A DNA stretch of 64,000 bases from Flavobacteriaceae bacterium. GTDB taxonomy: Bacteria; Bacteroidota; Bacteroidia; Flavobacteriales; Flavobacteriaceae. The position numbers and the translations under genes are program-made. Positions 27,225 to 36,188 of the stretch are shown here, piece after piece. Position 1 is the stretch's first letter. Every line of letters begins with the position of its first letter. The stretch spans positions 186,001 through 250,000 of the forward strand of contig JAQWSK010000004.1 of assembly GCA_029243245.1 (NCBI GenBank), in the 5' to 3' direction. The notes under the pieces are model-generated. The model did no database searches. It worked only from the letters and a program-made list of their open reading frames with translations, and was not told the DNA's origin.

Positions 27225-28376
27225 ATGGATAATAATTTTCAAATAGTTGCTAAGACCTTTTATGGGATGGAAGAAGTTTTAGCTAAAGAGCTTCTGGAAC
27301 TTGGCGCTCAAAAGATTGATATAGGCAATAGAATAGTAACCTTTAAGGGAGATAAAGGCTTTATTTATAAAGCAAATTTATGTTTACATTCGGCGCTTAA
27401 AATATTAAAACCTATTCATAATTTTAAAGCTAATTCTAATGAAGATCTATACAATGAGTTGTATAAGTTTGATTGGAGTATTTACATGAATGAATCTAAT
27501 ACTTTTGTTTTTGACTCAGTTCTTTCAGGAAATATTTTCACACATTCATTATTTGTATCTCAAAAAGCTAAAGATGCTTTAGTTGATAAATTTAGAGATG
27601 AAAATAAAAACCGTCCAAATGTAGATTTAAAACACCCAGATTTTCGATTTCATCTACATATCAACAATAATGTTTGCAATCTATTGCTTGATTCATCAGG
27701 TGAATCTTTACATAAAAGAGGATATAGAATATCAACAAATATTGCTCCAATAAATGAAGTTTTAGCTGCTGGAATAATTAAATTGTCAGGTTGGGATAAG
27801 ACTAATGATTTTTTAGACCCAATGTGCGGTAGTGGTACTATTTTAATAGAAGCTGCGATGATGGCTTGTAATATACCTGCTAATATTAATAGAGATGAAT
27901 TTGCGTTCGAGAAATGGCCAGATTGGGATCTTAATTTATTTGAGTTAATTCAAGATTCTCAATTAAAGAAAGTTAAGGAGACCAATATTCAAATATTGGG
28001 TTATGATAAATCCCCATCGGCTGTTATAAAAGCTAATCAGAATATAAATCAGGCTAGTTTAAGTAATTTAATTTCTGTTAAACAAAATAATTTTTTTGAA
28101 TCAACTAAATCTTCAAATGAAAAATTGCAAATAGTAACAAATCCACCATATGGAAAGCGATTAAATGGAGATATAGAAAAATTATATAAAAATATTGGAG
28201 ACACATTGAAGACTAATTATCCCAATACTGATGCATGGTTTATAACATCAAATTTGAATGCAATGAAATTTGTGGGTTTAAGACCTAGTAGGAAAATAAA
28301 ATTATTTAATGGAAAATTAGAATCACGATTATTATACTATCCTATTTATCCAGGAACCAAAAAAATCACAAATTAA
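27225..28376 (+). CDS. THUMP-domain class I RNA methyltransferase (RlmL/Trm14-like)
   Basis: 383 residues from the ATG at 27225; this start gives MDNNFQIVAKTFYGMEEVLAKEL, the family N-terminus, while the upstream ATG at 27183 adds 14 hydrophobic residues that do not fit. Residues ~45-155 are a THUMP RNA-binding domain. The methyltransferase domain has DPMCGSGTILIEAAMMA (SAM-binding motif I) and TNPPYGKRL (NPPY catalytic motif for N-methylation of a base). It resembles the RlmL half that makes m2G in 23S rRNA but lacks the RlmK half. The exact target is an inference. Confidence 0.88.
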   Translation: MDNNFQIVAKTFYGMEEVLAKELLELGAQKIDIGNRIVTFKGDKGFIYKANLCLHSALKILKPIHNFKANSNEDLYNELYKFDWSIYMNESNTFVFDSVLSGNIFTHSLFVSQKAKDALVDKFRDENKNRPNVDLKHPDFRFHLHINNNVCNLLLDSSGESLHKRGYRISTNIAPINEVLAAGIIKLSGWDKTNDFLDPMCGSGTILIEAAMMACNIPANINRDEFAFEKWPDWDLNLFELIQDSQLKKVKETNIQILGYDKSPSAVIKANQNINQASLSNLISVKQNNFFESTKSSNEKLQIVTNPPYGKRLNGDIEKLYKNIGDTLKTNYPNTDAWFITSNLNAMKFVGLRPSRKIKLFNGKLESRLLYYPIYPGTKKITN

Positions 28377-28394
28377 ATAATAATTTAAAATAAT

Positions 28395-29120
28395 CTATTT
28401 AGATTTTCTGAACCTAAAAGGTATAGAGTATGTTATTGTATAATTGAAAGATGAGCCAAAAATATTCTCATCTGTAACTCGATTAAATCCTGGAATGAAT
28501 AAAACACCAAAATTTTCAGAAGAAGAACTACCCAATAATCTGTTTAACCTGAGACTAAACCCCATATAAGTATTTTTTAAAACTTGAACTTTCATTCCTA
28601 CTAAGAACTCTATCCATTGTGCATTTAACTCACTTAATTTTCCTGTAGAGTATCCATCTTGAACTAGGTCTTCACCAAAAAGTTGTTCAGATCTATATAA
28701 CACATAATTATTAATATTATGATTATATAGGCTATTGGCAAACCTAATACCCAAGAAGACCTGATTATTCATTCCGGTCCAGTTTTTATACATATTGAAA
28801 TCAACACCAAATTTTAAATAACTTCCAGATGTTGTAAAATTTATAAGTTCAGATTGTTGAGTTCTTTCAAGAGTTCCAATTTCAGAACTTAGATAAAGAT
28901 TTTCATTTATTCTAAGGTCTCCAACAATTTCAAACCCTTTAAAAGTGTTATCAAATTGAGACATAGTAGGTTGAAAAAGATCAATTCCAAAACGAAGTGT
29001 TAGTGGAGCTTTAATTTTATCTTTAACTAAACTATCGTTTCTAGATTGGGCAGATAGTGATTGTAAATTAGCAATAAAAATAAAACTAATGATATAATGC
29101 CAGATGCATGCTGTCTTCAT
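28395..29120 (-). CDS. DUF6048 family exported protein
   Basis: 241 residues with a signal peptide ending near SLSAQ-SRND. The body (LRFGIDLFQPTMSQFDNTFKGFEIVGDLRINENLYLSSEIG, then GSYLKFGVDFNMYKNWTGMNNQVFLGIRF) has alternating strands of a small outer-membrane barrel and matches DUF6048. Its start overlaps the end of the DUF6452 gene by 35 bases. The trio rlmD-DUF6452-DUF6048 recurs in Flavobacteriaceae. No function is assigned; an outer-membrane location is likely. Confidence 0.8.
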   Translation of the reverse strand: MKTACIWHYIISFIFIANLQSLSAQSRNDSLVKDKIKAPLTLRFGIDLFQPTMSQFDNTFKGFEIVGDLRINENLYLSSEIGTLERTQQSELINFTTSGSYLKFGVDFNMYKNWTGMNNQVFLGIRFANSLYNHNINNYVLYRSEQLFGEDLVQDGYSTGKLSELNAQWIEFLVGMKVQVLKNTYMGFSLRLNRLLGSSSSENFGVLFIPGFNRVTDENIFGSSFNYTITYSIPFRFRKSK

Positions 29121-29595
29121 TTAATATTGAATCTTTTATAATCTTATATGATTTAATCCATGAATTTTCAGTACTTATTCCTTCAATTGGATTTTCGTTA
29201 AAAATAAACTGGCCTTTAAAACCACAAGCTCTATTTAAATAAACATCAAACCGATCATGGTTTATTTTTAATGTGTCTATATTTTCATCTTCACCACCCC
29301 AATTATAAAAAAACTTTAGTTGAGTGAAGTTTTGAGAACCTCTAAGTGGTATTGAAACTGAATCAGTTCCTATTAAATATCTTCTTATGTAATCTTGGTA
29401 ATCGTCATCTAACTGATTTATCACAAAAAAAGGAACTGTTTTCGGTTCATTAACATTATTAGCATCAAAAAAGCGAATTATTAAGTTCGGCGTAGCTGAT
29501 GTGCCTTCTTTACAAATATCATCTCTTTCGCATTTACTTAGGGAAGTAAAACAGAAAAATATAAATATTGAAATTAGTGTTGTCTGTCTTTTCAT
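29086..29595 (-). CDS. DUF6452 family protein (exported)
   Basis: 169 residues. A signal-like N-terminus (residues 1-20, ending FTSLSKCERDD) contains a Cys in a weak lipobox, so it may be a lipoprotein. CERDDICKEGTSATPNLIIRFFDANN is the family signature. The stop codon of rlmD directly abuts its start, and its 3' end overlaps the DUF6048 gene, so the three are one transcript. Function unknown; the pairing with a barrel-like protein suggests that the two work together at the cell envelope. Confidence 0.8.
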   Translation of the reverse strand: MKRQTTLISIFIFFCFTSLSKCERDDICKEGTSATPNLIIRFFDANNVNEPKTVPFFVINQLDDDYQDYIRRYLIGTDSVSIPLRGSQNFTQLKFFYNWGGEDENIDTLKINHDRFDVYLNRACGFKGQFIFNENPIEGISTENSWIKSYKIIKDSILNEDSMHLALYH

Positions 29596-30998
29596 TATTT
29601 TTCTAAAAGTACAACATTTTCTACATGATGAGTTTGAGGAAACATGTCAACTGCTCGTGATCTTGTTATTTTATATTTACTTTTAAGTATTGCTAAATCT
29701 CTTGCTTGAGTTGCACTGTTACAGCTTATATAAACAATTTTGTTTGGGAATAATTTTAAAATTTGATCAATTACTTTTTTATGCATACCATCTCTGGGAG
29801 GATCAGTAATGATCACATCAGCTTTGCCGTTATTTTTAATAAAATCATTATTAAAAACCTTTTTTATATCTCCAACCACAAATTTTGCATTATTTATATT
29901 ATTAACTTGAGCATTATGCCTTGCAGCTTCAATTGCTTCCGGAACAGACTCTATTCCGATTACTTTATAACATTTTTTTGAAATAAATTGCGCAATTGTT
30001 CCTGTTCCTGTATACAAATCATAAATAATTTCTGACCCTTCTAATTTTGCAAAGTCAAGGGCTATTTTATATAATTCATTTGCTTGCTGGCTATTTGTTT
30101 GATAAAATGATTTTGGAGTAATTTTAAAACTTAAATCTTCCATAACCTCAGTTATATGACTTTTTCCAGAGTAGCAAACTATTTCTTGATCATAAATTGT
30201 GTCATTATCCTTTTTATTAATACAATAGTTTAGAGAAGTTATGTTTGGAAATTCAGATTTTAAATAATCAAGTAAACTATTTATACTTTTAAAATCACTT
30301 TCAAAAAATTGAATTAACACCATTAAATCACCAATTGAACTTATTCTTATCATTAGAGTTCTAAGTAGACCACTCTTAGAGTGATGATCATAAAAAGAAA
30401 GATTATTTTTTATAGAGTAGTCTCTTATTGAATTTCTAATTTTATTAGAAGGCTCTTCTTGTAAATGACATTTCTTAATATCAATAATTTTATCCCACAT
30501 TCCAGGTTTATGAAACCCAAGACCATTTTTTTCCAGATCTTTTCCCTTAGTATGTATTTCTTCATTTGTCAGCCATCTTCTATTAGAAAAAGAAAACTCC
30601 ATCTTATTTCTATAGAAGTACTGTTTCGATGAGCCAAGTATAGTTTCAGGATTAATTAATTCAATTTTACCTATTCTTTTAATATTTTCAAAAACTTCTC
30701 TTTGTTTATAAATTAATTGAGTTGAATATTTCATATTCTGCCATTTACAACCGCCGCAAATTCCAAAATGATTACATTTTGGGTCTACCCTATGATCAGA
30801 TGAAGATATTATTTTGTCTATTCTTCCTTCATAGTAACCCTTTCTCTTTTTATACACATGCACATTTACAATATCTCCAGGAACACCATTATCAATAAAG
30901 ATTACTTCACCTTCTTTTGTTTTACCAACAGATTTACCTTTACTCGATGTATCTATAATTTTTATATTTTCAACAGTCAACTTACTTATTCTTCTCAT
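29595..30998 (-). CDS. rlmD: 23S rRNA (uracil-C5)-methyltransferase, RlmD/RumA family
   Basis: 467 residues. An N-terminal TRAM domain (~1-60) is followed by a [4Fe-4S] site, CNHFGICGGCKW plus a later Cys in KKCHLQ, as in RumA. The catalytic domain has YDLYTGTGTIAQFI (SAM site), TDPPRDG and VYISCNSAT, where the Cys attacks uracil C6. It makes 5-methyluridine in 23S rRNA (position 1939 in E. coli numbering); TrmA-like tRNA activity cannot be fully excluded. It leads the DUF6452-DUF6048 operon. Confidence 0.92.
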   Translation of the reverse strand: MRRISKLTVENIKIIDTSSKGKSVGKTKEGEVIFIDNGVPGDIVNVHVYKKRKGYYEGRIDKIISSSDHRVDPKCNHFGICGGCKWQNMKYSTQLIYKQREVFENIKRIGKIELINPETILGSSKQYFYRNKMEFSFSNRRWLTNEEIHTKGKDLEKNGLGFHKPGMWDKIIDIKKCHLQEEPSNKIRNSIRDYSIKNNLSFYDHHSKSGLLRTLMIRISSIGDLMVLIQFFESDFKSINSLLDYLKSEFPNITSLNYCINKKDNDTIYDQEIVCYSGKSHITEVMEDLSFKITPKSFYQTNSQQANELYKIALDFAKLEGSEIIYDLYTGTGTIAQFISKKCYKVIGIESVPEAIEAARHNAQVNNINNAKFVVGDIKKVFNNDFIKNNGKADVIITDPPRDGMHKKVIDQILKLFPNKIVYISCNSATQARDLAILKSKYKITRSRAVDMFPQTHHVENVVLLEK

Positions 30999-31186
30999 TC
31001 TACAAAATTAAAATTGTTTGTGTTAATCTTTATTATCCATTACATTATTTTAATAAGGTGTAAGCATGAATAGTTTTAGTGTTAAAATTTTTATATATAT
31101 TTACAACAATAATAGATCCTAATGTTATAAAACCAACAATTATGCGATTTATTTCTGAGATAAATTAAATATTTTTGTAAAAAAAA

Positions 31187-32464
31187 ATGAAACTATCAAT
31201 AGCAGCCAATTATCACCTTGAATTAGAGAAAGGATTTGGAGCACACGATTATAATCCACTTCCTGCTGTATTATCTAAAGGTCGTGGTGTTTTTCTTTGG
31301 GATGTTGATGGTAAAAGATATTATGATTTTTTGTCTGCTTATTCTGCTGTAAATCAAGGTCATTGTCATCCACAAATTATAAAAGCATTAATTACTCAAG
31401 CTCAAGATTTAACTTTGACTTCAAGAGCATTTCACAATGATAAACTTGGAGAATACATGGAGTTTGCAACGGAGTATTTTGGTTTTGAAAGATTGTTGCC
31501 TATGAATACCGGTGCTGAGGGAGTTGAAACGGCAATTAAAATTACTCGCAAGTGGGGACATACAATTAAAGGAATCCCTGAAAATATGGCTCAAATAATT
31601 GTTTGTGAAAATAATTTTCATGGAAGAACCACTACCATAATTTCTTTTTCTTCTGATCCTGCGTCAAAGGACTATTTTGGTCCTCACACTCCAGGTTTTA
31701 TTAACATTCCATACAATGATTTAAATGCTTTAGAAAATGCAATTAAATTATGTAATAATGTCGTGGGCTTTTTAGTCGAACCAATTCAAGGTGAAGCAGG
31801 AGTTTCTGTTCCGGATGAGAATTATTTATCTGAAGCTAAAAAAATATGTCAAAAAAATAATATTTTATTTATCGCAGATGAAATTCAAACGGGTATTGGA
31901 AGGACTGGTTCTTTGCTAGCTGTATGTGGAAATTGTTCATGTGAGAATAAATGTGATAGACAAAAAGAAACATATACTAGACCAGACTTATTAATTTTAG
32001 GAAAAGCATTGAGTGGAGGCACTTACCCAGTCTCTGCTGTATTATGTGATAGTCATATAATGGATGTAATTCAACCAGGTCAACATGGTAGTACATTTGG
32101 TGGAAATCCACTTGGCTCTTCAATAGCAAAAAAAGCCTTAGAAGTAGTTAGAGATGAAAAATTGATACAAAATGCTCGAGAACTTGGATACTTTTTTCGT
32201 GAAGAGATGAATAAGTACGTTAAGAAAAGTACAATTGTGAAACTAGTAAGAGGGAAAGGATTACTTAATGCTATTGTAATTAACGATAGTACAGAAAGCA
32301 GAACTGCATGGAATATATGTTTGAAGCTCAGAGATAATGGATTACTTGCAAAACCTACTCACGGTAATATAATAAGATTCGCTCCTCCTTTAGTAATGAC
32401 AAAACCTCAATTAACTGAATGTATTTCTATCATTATAAAAACATTGCAAGATTTTGAATCTTAA
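31187..32464 (+). CDS. rocD: ornithine--oxo-acid (delta) aminotransferase
   Basis: 425 residues, a fold-type I class III aminotransferase. [44 protein letters not shown] is the ornithine aminotransferase N-terminus. [13 protein letters not shown] holds the PLP-contacting Asp, and [10 protein letters not shown] has the Schiff-base Lys (273). It converts ornithine and 2-oxoglutarate to glutamate 5-semialdehyde and glutamate. An unusual Cys cluster [10 protein letters not shown] (Cys 247, 250, 252, 256) sits just before the PLP Lys. It probably joins the guanidino-hydrolase and ctlX gene products at 61-63 kb in arginine breakdown, although they are far apart here. Confidence 0.95.
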   Translation: MKLSIAANYHLELEKGFGAHDYNPLPAVLSKGRGVFLWDVDGKRYYDFLSAYSAVNQGHCHPQIIKALITQAQDLTLTSRAFHNDKLGEYMEFATEYFGFERLLPMNTGAEGVETAIKITRKWGHTIKGIPENMAQIIVCENNFHGRTTTIISFSSDPASKDYFGPHTPGFINIPYNDLNALENAIKLCNNVVGFLVEPIQGEAGVSVPDENYLSEAKKICQKNNILFIADEIQTGIGRTGSLLAVCGNCSCENKCDRQKETYTRPDLLILGKALSGGTYPVSAVLCDSHIMDVIQPGQHGSTFGGNPLGSSIAKKALEVVRDEKLIQNARELGYFFREEMNKYVKKSTIVKLVRGKGLLNAIVINDSTESRTAWNICLKLRDNGLLAKPTHGNIIRFAPPLVMTKPQLTECISIIIKTLQDFES

Positions 32465-32488
32465 CTATCTTAGCAAAAATTAGTTTTT

Positions 32489-33625
32489 ATGAAAGTCTAT
32501 TTTGATAATGCTGCAACTACTCCTATTAGACATGAAGTTGTTGATGAAATCAAAAATTGTTTATTAGAAACTTATGGAAATCCATCTTCAACCCATTCTT
32601 TTGGCAGATCTGCTAAAGCTAAGTTAGAAAATTCAAGAAAAACAATGGCATTGTATTTAAATGCTTCCTCTCAAGAAATAATTTTTACTTCAGGGGGAAC
32701 AGAGTCTGATAATATGTTAATTAGATGTGCAGTTAAAGACCTAGATGTTACTACAATTATTTCCTCAAAATTAGAACATCATGCAGTCTTACATACTCTT
32801 GATGATCTCGAAACTCATGGAGTTACAATCAAATACGTCAAAACAAATAATAAAGGTCAAATTGATTTTGAAGATCTTGAAACAATTTTGAAAAATGACA
32901 ACTCAATAAAGTTGGTGACTCTAATGTTTATTAATAATGAAATAGGAACTATTTTAGACATTGAACGAGTTGGTTTACTTTGTAAACAATTTAAAGCTTT
33001 TTTTCATACTGATGCTGTTCAAGGAGTTGGACATTTTAATATTGATGTTAAAAAATATAATATTGATTTTTTATCAGCCGCAGCTCATAAATTTCATGGT
33101 CCAAAAGGTGTAGGATTTTCATATGTAAATAAGGAATGTGGAATAAATCCATTTATATGCGGAGGAGGACAAGAAAGAGGCTTAAGAGGTGGCACAGAAG
33201 CTCTCCCAAATATATTAGGAATGGAAACAGCAATTTCAATGAGCTACAGTAATTTAAAAAAAGAAAAAGAGTACATACAATCTATAAAAGATTACTTTAT
33301 AAAATCAATTAAAAAAGTTCTTCCAAATATTCACTTTAATGGATGCTGTGCTGATCCAATTGAAAGTACTTATACTATCGTTAACGTTTCTTTACCCATA
33401 ATAAAAGAAAAAGCATCTTTATTAGATTTTCATTTAGACTTAAAAGGAATTGCTTGTTCTAAAGGAAGCGCATGTCAATCAGGGAGTAGCCAAGGGTCTC
33501 ATGTTTTGAAAGAAGTTCAAGAAAAACAAATTAATAATTGGCCTTCATTAAGATTTTCTTTTTCAACTTTTAACACAAAGGAAGAAGTTGATTATTTAAT
33601 GAATGTCTTGAAGGAAATTAATTAA
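32489..33625 (+). CDS. cysteine desulfurase (NifS/IscS family)
   Basis: 378 residues of the class V aminotransferase fold. VYFDNAATTPI is the family start, HTDAVQGVGH the PLP-contact region, SAAHKFHGPKGVG the PLP Lys, and GIACSKGSACQSGSSQGSHVL the loop with the sulfur-accepting Cys. It releases sulfur from cysteine as a protein persulfide for Fe-S clusters or thio-modification of tRNA. Length and loop fit the NifS/IscS group rather than SufS. No IscU or other cluster genes are adjacent. It lies 24 bases after rocD on the same strand. Confidence 0.92.
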   Translation: MKVYFDNAATTPIRHEVVDEIKNCLLETYGNPSSTHSFGRSAKAKLENSRKTMALYLNASSQEIIFTSGGTESDNMLIRCAVKDLDVTTIISSKLEHHAVLHTLDDLETHGVTIKYVKTNNKGQIDFEDLETILKNDNSIKLVTLMFINNEIGTILDIERVGLLCKQFKAFFHTDAVQGVGHFNIDVKKYNIDFLSAAAHKFHGPKGVGFSYVNKECGINPFICGGGQERGLRGGTEALPNILGMETAISMSYSNLKKEKEYIQSIKDYFIKSIKKVLPNIHFNGCCADPIESTYTIVNVSLPIIKEKASLLDFHLDLKGIACSKGSACQSGSSQGSHVLKEVQEKQINNWPSLRFSFSTFNTKEEVDYLMNVLKEIN

Positions 33626-33631
33626 TCCCAT

Positions 33632-35296
33632 TTAGTATTTTTTAAAAAATATAGTTTCGAACAAATACTCATTTCCAATTAAATCCACTACCTCTATTTT
33701 TAATAAATGTTTGCCATTTGGAAAAGAATTATCTGAAAAATTGTAACTAATTATATTGTTTTTTGGTTCGTGTTCAAATAAAACCCAACGACCATTAATT
33801 GATCCCTTAATAGACCTGATTCCTGAAAGATCATCTTTAACTTTTAATTTTAAAAAATTTAAATTACTAATCCATTGATTTTTTTTAAAATTTATTGGTT
33901 TAACACTTGGAGAAATAGTGTCTACAGATAAAGTATATTTACCTAACTCAGATGCTTTCACTGTCCATACGTTATCTTCTTTCTTTGTTTTTAAATAAAG
34001 AGGATTTCCATATTTATTTATTTTTGAAATAAAGCCTTTACTGTTTAAAACAGTATCATTACTATTAATTTTATAATTGATCTCAAAACTTTTATTTATT
34101 GGATGAATATTTTTTCCAAGATCTAAGGTGTCATTTTTACTTTTGATTTCAAGATTAATTGGATTATAAAAAGAATTTTTAGGAAAGTTAACGCTAATTC
34201 CATTTTTATTGAAACTATATTCATACTCTGGGTTAATTAATTTATTCTTGGAAATTTTCATAAGAGAATCTTTTATAGCACCTTCAAATTTTAATTTAAT
34301 TTCAGTTCTATTACCATTAAAATCCTCAATTTTAATACTCCCAATATAGCTATCACTATTTAAAACAGTAAAAACTCCCTCTGAACTTGATTTTTTAATA
34401 AAGCTGTATCTTGATTTTGGGTGAGTAAATAATTTTTGAATTTTATTTTTGTTAATATACCAGTTTTCGTAATCTACCAATAATTTTAAATCCCTTTTAT
34501 CATCAAAACTTATTTTGTCCATTTTATAATTGAATACGGATTGTTTGTTGATATTAAAATCAATAGAATATGCTCCATTTTTACTATAGGTTTTGTCTTG
34601 TTGATCATAATAATTAATTCCAATTCCAAGATTACCAATATATTCTATTGTTGAGGCTTCATAATTCCCATCACTTATTTTTCGTATTGAAATTCTTTTT
34701 AAAAAATCATAACTACCATCTTCATAAACTTTATAAACATAAAGCCCCTTAATTTTCGGTTTAATGGAGTCAAATATTTTTAATCCAATTTTAATAGGAT
34801 TTATGGGATTATTTGTTTTAGAGTTTCGTACTTCAAAGTGTAAGTGAGGGCCAGAGCTGCTTCCAGTATTCCCAGTGAAACCAATTAAGTCTCCTGCATT
34901 AAAATTTAATTTAGAAACCTCAGGAAAGTTTTGAATTTCATAAGATTTTTTTTGGTATTGTATTTTTTTTACATACTCCTCTATTTCATTAGAAAACATT
35001 TTTAAATGAGCATAGATTGATGTAGTTCCATCAGAATGTTTAATATAAATACTTTTACCATAACCTCCTTTATTGACTCTAATCCAGACAACATATCCAT
35101 CTTTTATAGATTTAACTTTTAGCCCTTGCTTACCTTTAGTTTTTATATCAATTCCAGTGTGAAAATGAGTATTTCTTAATTCACCAAAAGTTCCAGAAAT
35201 GTTTAGTGGGATATCAAGGGGAGAAATAACATTTTGACTATAAATTATGCTAGAAAAAAAAATAAATAAAATTTCAAGAAATTGCTTTCGATACAT
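33632..35296 (-). CDS. M23 family (lysostaphin-type) peptidase with C-terminal beta domains
   Basis: 554 residues from the ATG at 35294-35296, which gives the signal peptide MYRKQFLEILFIFFSSIIYSQ; four extra residues from an upstream ATG are possible. The M23 domain is N-terminal: GTFGELRNTHFHTGIDIK (HxxxD zinc ligands) and GPHLHFEVRN (HxH). Residues ~200-554 are beta-rich, Ig-like segments of unknown role. Such enzymes cut peptide cross-links in peptidoglycan in the periplasm. All zinc ligands are present, so it is likely active rather than an EnvC-like activator. It is convergent with the cysteine desulfurase gene. Confidence 0.9.
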   Translation of the reverse strand: MYRKQFLEILFIFFSSIIYSQNVISPLDIPLNISGTFGELRNTHFHTGIDIKTKGKQGLKVKSIKDGYVVWIRVNKGGYGKSIYIKHSDGTTSIYAHLKMFSNEIEEYVKKIQYQKKSYEIQNFPEVSKLNFNAGDLIGFTGNTGSSSGPHLHFEVRNSKTNNPINPIKIGLKIFDSIKPKIKGLYVYKVYEDGSYDFLKRISIRKISDGNYEASTIEYIGNLGIGINYYDQQDKTYSKNGAYSIDFNINKQSVFNYKMDKISFDDKRDLKLLVDYENWYINKNKIQKLFTHPKSRYSFIKKSSSEGVFTVLNSDSYIGSIKIEDFNGNRTEIKLKFEGAIKDSLMKISKNKLINPEYEYSFNKNGISVNFPKNSFYNPINLEIKSKNDTLDLGKNIHPINKSFEINYKINSNDTVLNSKGFISKINKYGNPLYLKTKKEDNVWTVKASELGKYTLSVDTISPSVKPINFKKNQWISNLNFLKLKVKDDLSGIRSIKGSINGRWVLFEHEPKNNIISYNFSDNSFPNGKHLLKIEVVDLIGNEYLFETIFFKKY

Positions 35297-35345
35297 TATA
35301 ATATTCAATTTTTGCAGAAAATTAAATAAATTATTAGGAAATATT

Positions 35346-35353
35346 TAGATTTG
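35346..35353 (+). promoter_or_regulatory. possible -7 box for the coiled-coil/zapA/6S RNA unit
   Basis: TAGATTTG matches TAnnTTTG, 49 bases before the chosen start of the coiled-coil gene. The nearest upstream TTG (35312-35314) is further away than the usual -33 spacing. Confidence 0.35.
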
Positions 35354-35402
35354 TGAATAAGTAAACGATTTTATGAATAATTATATTAAAACTATTTTAG
35401 TT

Positions 35403-35675
35403 ATGGAAGAGAAAGTAATCTTGTTGCTTAATAGACTTAAGGAAAATCATTTAAACCTTGATAGACTAATTAAAAATACAGAAGAACTTAAATCTAATAA
35501 TGAATTATTGAAAAATAAACTAATTACTTTGGAAGAGCAAAACAAGTCACTAATGATTACTAATAATTTATTGGGAAGTAAAGAAAATAAAACTATTGCA
35601 AAGCGCAAGATTAATAAATTGATAAAAGAAGTTGAAGGATGTATTTTTCAACTCTCAGAAATTAAAAATGAGTAA
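35403..35675 (+). CDS. small coiled-coil protein upstream of zapA
   Basis: 90 residues from the ATG at 35403 (MEEKVILLLNRLKENH); an in-frame ATG at 35373 would give 100. Heptad-like Leu/Glu/Lys sequence runs through most of the protein (KSNNELLKNKLITLEEQNKSL), so it is a coiled coil. A LLGSKENKTIAKRKINKLIKEVEGCIFQLS end is shared by the uncharacterised proteins encoded before zapA in Flavobacteriaceae. The place next to zapA suggests a cell-division role like that of ZapB, but sequence similarity to ZapB is not clear. zapA follows 6 bases later. Confidence 0.75.
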   Translation: MEEKVILLLNRLKENHLNLDRLIKNTEELKSNNELLKNKLITLEEQNKSLMITNNLLGSKENKTIAKRKINKLIKEVEGCIFQLSEIKNE

Positions 35676-35681
35676 AATTTT

Positions 35682-35981
35682 ATGAGTGATTTGATTAAAA
35701 TTAAAATTGTAATAGCTGATAGAGTTTATCCTTTATCTATAGTTCCTGAGCAGGAAGAGGTTATTCGTGATTCTGCAAAAAAAATTGATAAAATGATTAA
35801 GCAATTGGAGCAAAGCTATGCCGTTAGGGATAAACAAGACGTATTAGCTATGTGTGCTTTACAGTATGCGGCTCAGGCTGAAAATACTCTAAGCAAAAAC
35901 AATAAAGATATTTCGTCTAAAGAGTATGAAAAAGTGTTAGAGTTAATTGATATAATTGATGTACATTTGAAAACATATTAA
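35682..35981 (+). CDS. zapA: cell division protein ZapA
   Basis: 99 residues, normal for ZapA. The N-terminal globular part has IKIVIADRVYPLSIVPEQEEVIRDSAKKID, the family signature, followed by a helix (QDVLAMCALQYAAQAENT) forming the dimer/tetramer coiled coil. ZapA binds FtsZ and bundles protofilaments at the division ring. It is followed by the 6S RNA candidate, the same neighbour order as zapA-ssrS in proteobacteria. Confidence 0.93.
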   Translation: MSDLIKIKIVIADRVYPLSIVPEQEEVIRDSAKKIDKMIKQLEQSYAVRDKQDVLAMCALQYAAQAENTLSKNNKDISSKEYEKVLELIDIIDVHLKTY

Positions 35982-36000
35982 GTTCTTTAAAACAATATAT

Positions 36001-36170
36001 TACCTGTATTAGCATTTATTTTGTCGAACTCAACGTTTAATTTTTTATAAGAGGTGAGTCGTGATTGTAAAAGCAAGCTGTTAATTTAAACAGATCCTTG
36101 ATCAATTCGTTAGCTTCAAACTTGTTATTTTGGAGTTTGTACCAAAAAACTGGCTAATACAGGTTTTTTA
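36001..36170 (+). ncRNA. ssrS: 6S RNA candidate downstream of zapA
   Basis: About 165 bases between zapA and the glycerol operon. ACCTGTATTAGC (36002-36013) and GCTAATACAGGT (36153-36164) are exact complements, closing a long rod; inside them AACTC (from about 36031) can pair with GAGTT (about 36134). The 3' arm runs directly into TTTTTT, a terminator-like end. A single long, interrupted hairpin of this size, located right after zapA, is the form and location of 6S RNA, which binds the sigma-A holoenzyme and mimics an open promoter. The 3' arm could also form a local hairpin with AAAAAACTG at about 36144. No coding frame is supported here. Confidence 0.72.
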
Positions 36171-36188
36171 GTTTTAAATTAATTACGA

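Noticed and set aside
30858-31073. Plus-strand frame over the start of rlmD
   Set aside because: It is antisense to the conserved TRAM domain, full of Ile/Phe/Tyr from AT-rich DNA, with no family or start context.
31000-31186. Possible regulatory RNA upstream of rocD
   Set aside because: The stretch is AT-rich without stable stems or a known riboswitch core.
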